In this document: piece after piece, positions 34,406 through 41,478 of the stretch
Layout of the letters: every line of letters starts with the position of its first letter
Position numbering within the stretch: position 1 is the stretch's first letter
Source: Humibacter sp049446075
GTDB lineage: Bacteria; Actinomycetota; Actinomycetes; Actinomycetales; Microbacteriaceae
Length of the DNA: 64,000 nt
Reading direction: 5' to 3'
Assembly: GCF_049446075.1 (NCBI RefSeq)
Contig: NZ_JBMSEB010000001.1
Coordinates: 1,984,001-2,048,000 of the forward strand
Made by a program: the position numbers and the translations under genes
The notes under the pieces: model-generated
Told to the model about the DNA's origin: nothing
Database searches by the model: none
The model's input: only the letters and a program-made list of their open reading frames with translations

Positions 34406-35647
34406 TCAGGATCGATAGGTCGAAAGCACTCGGCTGCCGATGCCGGTCAGGGCGGTGTCGTCCTGAGGTGGATGGATGCGTGAGGCGAGCACGTCGCGCA
34501 GGTGGCGCTCGAGCGGATTGCTGCGGCTCAGGGCGGGGTTCCCGAGTGCGGCGACGGCGGTCTGCACGGCGTGGATCGCCGCGCGGGTCACGACGGTCTT
34601 CGCGGCCTGCAGCTGGCGCGAGGCATCCTCGCCGGAGTCCAGCCGCCTGGCGGTGGAGCGCAGGAACTCTTCGGCCGTGACGAGCTGCACCTCGATCTCG
34701 CCGGCAACGGACCGGATGCGGTCGGTCGTGGCAATGGGGGCGCCGAGCGCGCTCGGCACCCGCTCGTTGGCGAACCGGGTGAAGAACGCCCGGGCGGCTC
34801 GTGCGACGCCGAGGTAGAGCGCCGGAACGGCCAGGGCGACCCCGGTGAGGTTGCCGTTGTTGGGCACGGACCCCACCGGCGAGCCGCGGAAGTTCACCTC
34901 GGGCACCTCGACGTTGTCGTAGACGATGTCGTGAGTGCTGGTGCCGCGCTGGCCGAGGTGGTCCCAGGTCTTCTCGATGCGGATGCCTGGCGTTGGCGTG
35001 CCGTCCTCGCTCGCCGACGGAACGATGACGTGACCGATCAGGCGATCGGAGCCTTCGGCCGGGTGCAAGCCCGGCTCGGTGACCGCCCAGACCAGATGGT
35101 AGGCGAGCCCCTCGGACCCCGTGCCGTACGCCTTGCGGCCGTTGAGTACCCAGCCCGTTCCCGTGCGTCGCACCGTGGTCGCAGGCAACCCGCCGCGAGC
35201 CGGCGCACCGAGTTCCGGTTCGGCACGGATGGCGTTGATCAGGGTCGGGCGCTCGGCGGATTCACGCAGCAGCCGTAGGTAGAGGTCTTCCGGCCACACG
35301 TCGGCGAACGAATGCTGGAACACCGTCATGGCGGCGATCAGCGCGGTCGCGGGATCGCCCTCGCCGAGGGCGAGGAAGACGTCGACGACGACCTCGTGCG
35401 CAAGGCCGCCGTGGCCGCCCCACTTTTCCGGGACCGTCGCCGTGAGGATGCCCGCCTCGTGCACCGCACGGATGCCCGCCCACGGGAACGCGGCATCCCT
35501 GTCGACCTGCTCAGCGTGCTCGGCCAGAACCACCTTCAGCTCGGCCAGCCTCTCGGGTGAGACGTCGACGGGCCGCAGCCGCGGGACCGGCGGCCGCCCT
35601 TGTCGAACGTCGGCGAGATCCACCGTTCGGGTGTCCGCGATGCTCAC
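34406..35647 (-). CDS. Acyl-CoA dehydrogenase-fold flavin monooxygenase (DszC/SfnB-like)
   Basis: 413 residues. The acyl-CoA dehydrogenase fold is clear: GILTATVPEKWGGHGGL (N-terminal helical domain), beta-domain with TGTGWVLNGRKAYGTGSEGLAYHLVWAV and EKTWDHLGQRGTSTHDIVYDNV, then the C-terminal four-helix domain. The sequence lacks an obvious catalytic Glu and follows DszC/SfnB proteins, which use FMNH2 and O2 on sulfides or sulfones. Its ATG overlaps the stop of the SsuD-like gene (ATGA), pointing to sequential oxidation of one substrate. Confidence 0.82.
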   Translation of the reverse strand: MSIADTRTVDLADVRQGRPPVPRLRPVDVSPERLAELKVVLAEHAEQVDRDAAFPWAGIRAVHEAGILTATVPEKWGGHGGLAHEVVVDVFLALGEGDPATALIAAMTVFQHSFADVWPEDLYLRLLRESAERPTLINAIRAEPELGAPARGGLPATTVRRTGTGWVLNGRKAYGTGSEGLAYHLVWAVTEPGLHPAEGSDRLIGHVIVPSASEDGTPTPGIRIEKTWDHLGQRGTSTHDIVYDNVEVPEVNFRGSPVGSVPNNGNLTGVALAVPALYLGVARAARAFFTRFANERVPSALGAPIATTDRIRSVAGEIEVQLVTAEEFLRSTARRLDSGEDASRQLQAAKTVVTRAAIHAVQTAVAALGNPALSRSNPLERHLRDVLASRIHPPQDDTALTGIGSRVLSTYRS

Positions 35648-36855
35648 GCGCCGACGCCTTCGAGTTCACGCCCGTCGTGGCGCTCCTCGCGCTCGCGCAC
35701 GACCTCGTCAAGGGGACGCTGGTCGACGACCTCGCCTCTGCGGCCCGTGGCTTCGCGATGCGCGAGTTCCTGACGCACGAGCGGAATGAGGTAGCGACCG
35801 TAGTCGACGGCGTCGTTGTAGTTGTCGTAGCCGCGGATCGAGATCAGGTCGGCGCCGAGGTCGACGTAGTCCAGAATGGCAGCCGCAACGGTCTCCGGTG
35901 TTCCCACCAGTGCGGTCGAAGCACCCTGAGCGCCGGTTGCGGTCGCGGTCGGGGTCCAGAGCGCCCGGTCGTGCAGGTCGCCACGTGCGGCGATCTCGAG
36001 CAGGCGCTGCGATCCGACATTCTGCGGACCGTCGCCCGAGCGCCTGCGGCGCTGTATCCACAGCTCCTTGCCCACCGCCTGTTGCGCGGCGGCCGAACGG
36101 CTCTCCAGGATGCCGAGGATCTTGTTGGCCTTCTCCCACGCGAGCTCTTCGGTTGGAGCGATGATGGGCCGGAACGTGACCCACGTGCGAGGTCTGTCGG
36201 TGCGACCTGCCGCGCGTGCGGCCTTGGCGACCTTGTCGATCTGGAACCGGGTGTCGGCCAGCGGCTCGCCCCATAGGCCGAAGATGTCTCCCAGAACTCC
36301 ACCTATGCGGTACGCCGCTTCCGACGACCCTCCGATGGAGATCGGGATGGTGCCGTTCACGGGCTTCACGACCGACACGAAGTCTTCGAAGCGATAGAAC
36401 CGGCCTTCGTGGTCGAACGGGGCATCCGCCGCCCACACCTGGCGAAGGATGCGGATGTACTCCTCCGTGCGGTCGTACCGCTCGTCTTTGCTCGAGTAGT
36501 CGCCCTCCCTGGCCTGCTCGTGATCGTTGCCGCCTGAGATGAAGTGCACGACGGCGCGACCACGGCTGAGCTGGTCGAGCGTGGCCAGCGCCTTCGCCGC
36601 GACCGTCGGGTAGACCGTGTTGGGCCGCAGCGCGACGATCGGCTTGAGTCGCTCGGTGTGCTGGGTGACGACGGCGGCGAGCGTGAACGGGTCGTGCGCA
36701 GGCGAGCCGTAGGGAAGGAGCGTGTAGTCGAAGCCGCCCTCCTCGAGGGCCCTCGAGTACTTCTTGAGGTAGTCCACGTCGATGGCGGGTTGGGAGAGCC
36801 CGTTGACCTCGTTCGACGGGTTCACGTTGATCGCGCTGATGAATTCGACGGCCAT
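35644..36855 (-). CDS. Luciferase-like FMNH2-dependent monooxygenase (SsuD/NtaA/SfnG group)
   Basis: 403 residues with a TIM-barrel luciferase-like fold. FISAINVNPSNEVNGLSQPA opens it, GFDYTLLPYGSPAHDPFTLAA follows, and HFISGGNDHEQAREGDYSSK with DERYDRTEEYIRILRQVW corresponds to the SsuD TGGDP..AGDG..DHDARYEES segment. PISIGGSSEAAYRIGG is the flavin phosphate site. SsuD-type enzymes release sulfite from sulfonates. It is the first structural gene of the operon, about 230 bp after a Cys-rich leader ORF. AAGG lies nine bases before the ATG. Confidence 0.85.
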   Translation of the reverse strand: MAVEFISAINVNPSNEVNGLSQPAIDVDYLKKYSRALEEGGFDYTLLPYGSPAHDPFTLAAVVTQHTERLKPIVALRPNTVYPTVAAKALATLDQLSRGRAVVHFISGGNDHEQAREGDYSSKDERYDRTEEYIRILRQVWAADAPFDHEGRFYRFEDFVSVVKPVNGTIPISIGGSSEAAYRIGGVLGDIFGLWGEPLADTRFQIDKVAKAARAAGRTDRPRTWVTFRPIIAPTEELAWEKANKILGILESRSAAAQQAVGKELWIQRRRRSGDGPQNVGSQRLLEIAARGDLHDRALWTPTATATGAQGASTALVGTPETVAAAILDYVDLGADLISIRGYDNYNDAVDYGRYLIPLVRQELAHREATGRRGEVVDQRPLDEVVREREERHDGRELEGVGA

Positions 36856-37086
36856 GAGTGTGCCTTTCAGATGGGACGGGTGTGGACGACTAGTGGGTGT
36901 GAACGCGCTTGCCTTCTGCGGACCGAAGCGGCCTGGTCCCGAAGCGGTGTGCCCAGAGCGGATGTCGCCGAGGACGCGGGTTGCCGGCAGGCACGACGAC
37001 GGATGGCGGCCGTGACCGAGCAGGGCACGGGCTGCAGCCGGTGCATGACGGCCGTGCCGTCCGGACGGGTCAGCGCGTTGCCGGTC
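36856..37086 (-). promoter_or_regulatory. Structured mRNA leader of the organosulfur operon
   Basis: 231 bp between the leader ORF stop and the SsuD-like start, with no gene I can support. It contains a perfect palindrome CCGTCCGGACGG (37057-37068), arms GGCACGG (37024-37030) and CCGTGCC (37052-37058), and a 9-bp direct repeat CCGCTTCGG (minus strand) at about 36921-36948. There is no T-tract, so control could be by alternative folding, Rho or ribosome-site masking. Confidence 0.45.
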
Positions 37087-37170
37087 TCAACGGCGACAGG
37101 GGCGAGAGCACGCGCACGCAGCGGCGGGGAGGCTCTCGCCCCGCAGCATTCGACGCATGGTCCCGGTCAT
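37087..37170 (-). CDS. Cys-rich leader peptide (putative cysteine attenuator uORF)
   Basis: A 27-codon ORF, MTGTMRRMLRGE at its start and CACSRPCRR at its end, upstream of the SsuD-like operon. Three of the last nine codons are Cys (TGC, TGC, TGT) in a genome where Cys is rare. GGTGA lies five bases before the ATG. Short Cys-rich or poly-Cys leader ORFs act as cysteine-responsive attenuators upstream of sulfur genes in mycobacteria. If the same holds here, ribosomes stall at the Cys codons when cysteinyl-tRNA is scarce and open the downstream genes. Too short to appear in standard gene calls. Confidence 0.6.
   Translation of the reverse strand: MTGTMRRMLRGESLPAAACACSRPCRR
37099..37142 (-). 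promoter_or_regulatory. Hairpin overlapping the Cys codons of the leader ORF
   Basis: Arms GGGGCGAGAGC (37099-37109) and GCTCTCGCCCC (37132-37142) are an 11-bp perfect inverted repeat with a 22-nt loop. In the minus-strand RNA the 3' arm lies on codons TGC TCT CGC CCC of the leader ORF, with the third Cys codon TGT immediately after. A ribosome paused at these codons would keep the stem open. Confidence 0.65.
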
Positions 37171-37302
37171 GTCATTCACCGTATGAGCGACCCGGTCGCC
37201 GCGTCCAACGACGAATCCGGATGCTTTCCGATCACGCAGTGCGATGCGATTTCATGCAACGTCACGAAGCGTCGCGCGGCGTCACATGAGTGAAGTCCGA
37301 CC

Positions 37303-38853
37303 TCAGCGTCCCGCCCGCTGGATCGCGGCGATGGCGGTGTCGACGGCCTCTTCGAAGCGGTGCGGCGGTGGCGCGCCGAAGCCGACCACGATGGCCTGCC
37401 GCGCCGGCACATTCGCGCGTATTCCCGGGCCGGTACTCGAGCGCGCGGCTGGCTCGTCGCCCACGCCGGGCGGCGCCACCAGGAACCACTCGAGACCGGC
37501 GATCGCGAGGCCTGCGGCATCCGCATGCCTCACGACGTCGGCTTCGCGGATGCCCTGCGGCAGCTCGAGCAAGCAGTGCAGCCCCGCCGCCATGCCCGTG
37601 AGGCGGGCGTCGGGTATCCGCTCCGCGACGACCGATTCCAGGTGTTGCCGTCGCTCCCGGTAGCGAGCACGAGAGCCGCGCACCGCCCGGTCGTAGTCGC
37701 CGTGCTGGATGAACTCGGCGAGCGCCAGTTGGGTGAGGGCTCCCGGCTTCGCACCGTCGCGGTCTCGCTCCTCGGACACCGCACCGACGAGCGAATGCGG
37801 CAGCACGCACCAGCCGAGGCCGACCGCCGGGCCGAGCGCCTTGCTGGCCGTTCCGATATAGACGACGCGAGCGGGCGAGAGCGACTGGAGTGCACCGACC
37901 GCCCTGCGATCGAACCGGAACTCGCCGTCGTAGTCGTCCTCGATCACGATGCCGCCGGTGCGCTCCGCCCACTGCACGACGGCGGTGCGGCGAGCCGGGC
38001 TGAGGGCGACACCGGTCGGGAACTGGTGCGCCGGCGTCAGTGAGACGGCGTCGGCGTCGAGCTCGTCCAGGCGCTCGATCACTGCTCCCGCGTCATCGAC
38101 CGGCAGCGACACGATCTCGAGCCCGGCGGCCTCGAGGATGTCCCTGTGCGGCAGATGTCCGTACTCTTCGACGGCGACGCGGCGAGCGCCTGCCCGCACC
38201 AACGCCGCAGCCACGAGTCGCACCGCGTGCCCGGCCCCGTGCGTCACGTGCACCGTCGAGACGTCCGCGACCGCCCCCCGCGCCCGCCCCAGGTACGACG
38301 CGAGCGTGCCGCGCAGTGTCGCGACACCCGCGGCATCGCCGTAGCCGAGGTCGGCGACCGGTGCGTTCACCGCTGCCCTCCGTAGGGCCGAGGCCCACGC
38401 TGAGCGCGGGAACGCCGAGGTGTCGGGGATGCCCGCCCTGAGGTCGAGGCGGATGGCAGAGGTCGCCGTGTCGCCGAGCGAGGACGGAAGTGTCCGCCCG
38501 AAGTCGAGAGTGCCTGGCGCGCCCGCCGCATCCGGCGATCGCCCTACCCCGCCGGCGGCCCTGGCTCCATCGCCACGCCCGAGGCCGGAAGCCGTTGCGG
38601 CTACCCAGGTTCCCGCGCCGGTCCTCGCCTCGAGCCAGCCCTCGCCGATCAGGCGGCCGTACACCTCCGCAACGCTGTTTCGCGCGATCCCCAGGTCGCG
38701 TGCGAGGCTGCGGGTGGCGGGCATCCGTGTTCCGGGCGCCAACCGACCGTCGCGGATCATGTCGCGCAACGCCGACTCAAGCGAATCCGTCTTGCGGCGG
38801 GCATCGAGCGCGAGGTGCAGGTCGAGACCCGAATTGGCCCAGGCATCCGTCAT
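37303..38853 (-). CDS. MocR-family regulator (GntR helix-turn-helix fused to aminotransferase-like domain)
   Basis: 516 residues. The winged helix is at about 20-85 (LESALRDMIRDGRLAPGTRMPATRSLARDLGIARNSVAEVYGRL, read in part). A linker of about 50 residues leads to a fold-type I aminotransferase domain (about 130-510) with the PLP lysine in YIGTASKALGP and DDYDGEFRFDRR. MocR proteins use PLP and amino acids as signals. It is 46 bp from the divergent AhpD/CMD-like gene, its probable target, and lies upstream of the organosulfur operon on the same strand. Confidence 0.9.
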   Translation of the reverse strand: MTDAWANSGLDLHLALDARRKTDSLESALRDMIRDGRLAPGTRMPATRSLARDLGIARNSVAEVYGRLIGEGWLEARTGAGTWVAATASGLGRGDGARAAGGVGRSPDAAGAPGTLDFGRTLPSSLGDTATSAIRLDLRAGIPDTSAFPRSAWASALRRAAVNAPVADLGYGDAAGVATLRGTLASYLGRARGAVADVSTVHVTHGAGHAVRLVAAALVRAGARRVAVEEYGHLPHRDILEAAGLEIVSLPVDDAGAVIERLDELDADAVSLTPAHQFPTGVALSPARRTAVVQWAERTGGIVIEDDYDGEFRFDRRAVGALQSLSPARVVYIGTASKALGPAVGLGWCVLPHSLVGAVSEERDRDGAKPGALTQLALAEFIQHGDYDRAVRGSRARYRERRQHLESVVAERIPDARLTGMAAGLHCLLELPQGIREADVVRHADAAGLAIAGLEWFLVAPPGVGDEPAARSSTGPGIRANVPARQAIVVGFGAPPPHRFEEAVDTAIAAIQRAGR

Positions 38854-38899
38854 GCAAATGGACTGTAGCAGGGCGCCATTCCGTCACTACGGTGAGATC

Positions 38900-39454
38900 A
38901 TGACCGACACACAGACCACTGGCTTTCAGGCCTCAGGCGAGGCGGCCGCCGAACAGACGGCCGCCGAGCCCATCGTGCTTCCCGACGTGCGATTCGACTT
39001 CGACGAACTCGCACCCCGTTTCTCCCGCGCCATGGCCCACCTCGACCACGCTGCGGGCGTCGAGCTCGATGCGGCGCGCATCCCGGAGGGCTTGCGCAAC
39101 CTGCTCAAGCTGCGTGCCTCTCAGCTCAACGGATGCTCCTATTGCGTCGACCAGCACTCACGAGACGCTCGCGACTGCGGCGAGTCGTTCCAGCGCATCG
39201 CTGCCGTCGCCGTGTGGGAGGAGGCGCACTTCTTCACCGCTCGCGAACGGGCGGCGTTCGCACTGACGGATGCCGTCACGCGGGCATCCGAGACCCGGGT
39301 ACCCGACGAGGTCGTGGCTCGCGCGCTCGCCGCCTACTCGGAGCAAGAGGTCTCCGCTCTTCTCGCGCTTCTCGTGGCCATCAATGCGTGGAATACCGTC
39401 GGTGTCACGGCGCGCTGCTGGCGAGCCGAGGCAGAGGACGACGTCGCGAACTGA
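38900..39454 (+). CDS. Carboxymuconolactone decarboxylase/AhpD-like protein
   Basis: 184 residues. The AhpD core has LRASQLNGCSYCVDQHSRDARD: the CxxC pair with the following His that drives peroxide or alkyl-peroxide reduction in AhpD. The C-terminal helix LALLVAINAWNTVGVTAR is standard. It is divergent from MocR. With the oxidoreductase and SigJ-like sigma genes that follow, it completes the COE set (CMD, oxidoreductase, epimerase) known beside ECF41-type sigma factors. Confidence 0.88.
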   Translation: MTDTQTTGFQASGEAAAEQTAAEPIVLPDVRFDFDELAPRFSRAMAHLDHAAGVELDAARIPEGLRNLLKLRASQLNGCSYCVDQHSRDARDCGESFQRIAAVAVWEEAHFFTARERAAFALTDAVTRASETRVPDEVVARALAAYSEQEVSALLALLVAINAWNTVGVTARCWRAEAEDDVAN

Positions 39455-39520
39455 CCGGCTGCTCGCGATCCGCCTGCTTCCCGGAGTCCCGGGCGCCTCA
39501 AGAGCGCCGGCCTCACCCGC

Positions 39521-40366
39521 TCAGCGGTCGACCGGCTGCTGCGACCCGCTGGGGACGGCGAGCTTGCGCTGCAGGTACTGCTCCCACGTGCCTTCGCCGC
39601 GCACCGGTCCGTTCGAGAGGATGGCGTCGTGCTGCACTGCCCTGGCTGCCTTGCCAGGCAGCCGCACCGAGATCACCCAACGCCGCAAGCCGGCCTGGCG
39701 CAGGTACGACCGCATCAACTCGTGCGTCGTGTAGACGCGGGGACCGCCGAACTCGGCGACGTAACCGGCAGGGGAACCCTCGGCAAGCGCGACCAGGCGG
39801 TCGGCAACCTCGTCGGCCGCGACGGGCTGCACGCGCATCCGTTTCGGCAGGGGAATGACCGGCAGTTTGGCCATCGACTGCATCACAGGGAACACGAGGG
39901 TGTCGAACTGCGTCGCGCGCAGTGTGGTGAAGGGGATGCCCGACCGCTCGATCACGAGTTCGCCTTCGCGCTTCTGCGCGAAGTACTCGAACATCGCGTG
40001 ATCCGTCTTGGACTTCACCGGGATGCGATTCGCACCGGCAACCGAGACGTACACGATGTGCCGAACGCCCGCCGTTCGCGCGGCCTCGACCAGGCGACGC
40101 GCCTTTTCCCCGTCGCCCTTCTGCGATCCGGCGCAGTGAACGACGATGCCGGCGCCGGCCACGGCATCCGCCACCCCTTCACCCGTGTCGAGATCTCCGG
40201 AGACGTACTCGACGTCGTCGCGCTGGCCGGTGCCACGCCTGCTGACGACGCGCACTCGGTGCCCGCGCTCCCTGAGCCGGTCGACGACGAGTGAGCCGAG
40301 GGCGCCGGCGCCCCCCGTGACGAGAATGAGCGGCGAACCGGCGCCTGGTACGGACGAGGTGGTCAT
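39521..40366 (-). CDS. NmrA/SDR-type NAD(P)-binding oxidoreductase
   Basis: 281 residues, atypical SDR. ILVTGGAGALGSLVVDRLRERGHRVRVVSR (read in part, about 14-43) is the NADP site with GGxGxxG; HCAGSQKGDGEKARRLVEAA and HIVYVSVAGANRIP follow; LRATQFDTLV and EFGGPRVYTTHELM are typical of NmrA-like members. It is divergent from the SigJ-like sigma gene and has a sigma-type promoter motif overlapping that gene's start. The start ATG is 90 bp from the sigma start. Confidence 0.85.
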   Translation of the reverse strand: MTTSSVPGAGSPLILVTGGAGALGSLVVDRLRERGHRVRVVSRRGTGQRDDVEYVSGDLDTGEGVADAVAGAGIVVHCAGSQKGDGEKARRLVEAARTAGVRHIVYVSVAGANRIPVKSKTDHAMFEYFAQKREGELVIERSGIPFTTLRATQFDTLVFPVMQSMAKLPVIPLPKRMRVQPVAADEVADRLVALAEGSPAGYVAEFGGPRVYTTHELMRSYLRQAGLRRWVISVRLPGKAARAVQHDAILSNGPVRGEGTWEQYLQRKLAVPSGSQQPVDR

Positions 40367-40428
40367 GGGGTGCCTTTCGTCGTGCGACTCGCGCTTCAGC
40401 GGTCGCGATCGGATGCTTACACCAACTC

Positions 40429-40455
40429 GATGCGCGGGCGCGCCAGAATGTGACG
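40429..40455 (-). promoter_or_regulatory. Candidate ECF41-type promoter of the oxidoreductase gene
   Basis: On the minus strand CGTCACA (40455-40449) is followed by 16 nt and then CATC (40432-40429). The known ECF41 pattern is TGTCACA-N16-CGTC/CGTT, so 6 of 7 and 3 of 4 positions agree with exact spacing. It lies 63 bp before the oxidoreductase start and next to the sigma-factor start. Confidence 0.5.
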
Positions 40456-40456
40456 C

Positions 40457-41365
40457 GTGACCGAAACCGCGCAAACGCTCGAGGCGGGGTTCACCGCCCT
40501 GCAGCCCCGGCTGCGCTCGCTCGCGTACCGCATGCTCGGCTCGTTCAGCGATGCGGACGACGCGGTGCAAGAGACGTGGCTGCGCGCCTCCCAGGCCGAG
40601 CTCGACGACATCCGCAACCTGGATGCCTGGCTCACGACGGTGGCCGGTCGCGTCTGCCTCACGATGCTTCGGTCACGTCGAACGCGCGGCGAGTCCTCGC
40701 TCGACGCGGCGCTGGCGGGCGAGACGCGCGTTCCCGATGCCGTCATCGTCTCCGCCGACTCCGCGAACCCCGATGCAGCGGCCGCGGCATCCGAATCCAT
40801 CGGGCTCGCGATGCTCATCGTGTTGCAGGCGCTTGGACCGGACGAGCGGCTGGCGTTCGTGCTTCACGACACGTTCGCGGTGCCGTTCGACGATGTGGCG
40901 AGGATTCTCGAGACCACGCCCGCGGCGGCGCGACAGCTCGCCACTCGCGCGCGTGCGAAGGTCCGCACGGCGCCGACACCGGATCCGGACCGCGGCAGGC
41001 AGCGGGTGGCAGTGGATGCCTTCTTCGCCGCGGCAAGGGAGGGCGACTTCGACGCGTTGCTGAGGGTGCTGCATCCCGAGGTCGTTCTGCGCTCGGACGG
41101 CGGTGCGCAGCGGGCATCCGCGACCGCGATCATCCGGGGACCGCAGGCCATCGCGAGCCAGGCGATGATGTTCACGTCGCTGGCGCCATACCGGCGCTCG
41201 GCCTGGATCAACGGCGCAGCCGGCGTCGCCATCGTCGGTCCGCGGGGGCCGCTCTCGGTCATGGCCTTCACGGTGGCAGACGGCGTGATCGTCGAGATCG
41301 AGGTGATCGCCGATCCCGAGCGGCTCGTCGCTCTCCTGCCGCCCGACCTGCTGTCAGCGGGTTGA
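40457..41365 (+). CDS. SigJ/ECF41-like extracytoplasmic-function sigma factor with SnoaL-like C-terminal domain
   Basis: 302 residues. Sigma region 2 is at about 12-80 (RLRSLAYRMLGSFSDADDAVQETWLR), region 4 at about 118-172 (LGPDERLAFVLHDTFAVPFDDVARIL and TTPAAARQLATRARAKVR). A SnoaL/NTF2-like domain (about 183-300) carries DGGAQRA and ADPERL, which I read as variants of the ECF41 DGGGK and NPDKL motifs. No anti-sigma gene is present; in this class the C-terminal domain controls activity. GTG start; no ribosome site seen. Confidence 0.85.
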   Translation: MTETAQTLEAGFTALQPRLRSLAYRMLGSFSDADDAVQETWLRASQAELDDIRNLDAWLTTVAGRVCLTMLRSRRTRGESSLDAALAGETRVPDAVIVSADSANPDAAAAASESIGLAMLIVLQALGPDERLAFVLHDTFAVPFDDVARILETTPAAARQLATRARAKVRTAPTPDPDRGRQRVAVDAFFAAAREGDFDALLRVLHPEVVLRSDGGAQRASATAIIRGPQAIASQAMMFTSLAPYRRSAWINGAAGVAIVGPRGPLSVMAFTVADGVIVEIEVIADPERLVALLPPDLLSAG

Positions 41366-41478
41366 GCGCAGAGCACCGGGCGGCGCGGGGCGCATCAGGT
41401 TCACCTCAGTCGGGTATGGAAGACTGATCGAGCCGGAGTCCCGGCCCCATCCCGACACACCAGGAGCACCACGCCAGC

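Noticed and set aside
37171..37302. SAM-type riboswitch before the organosulfur operon
   Set aside because: No conserved SAM-I or SAM-II core words are visible; the leader ORF explains the region better.
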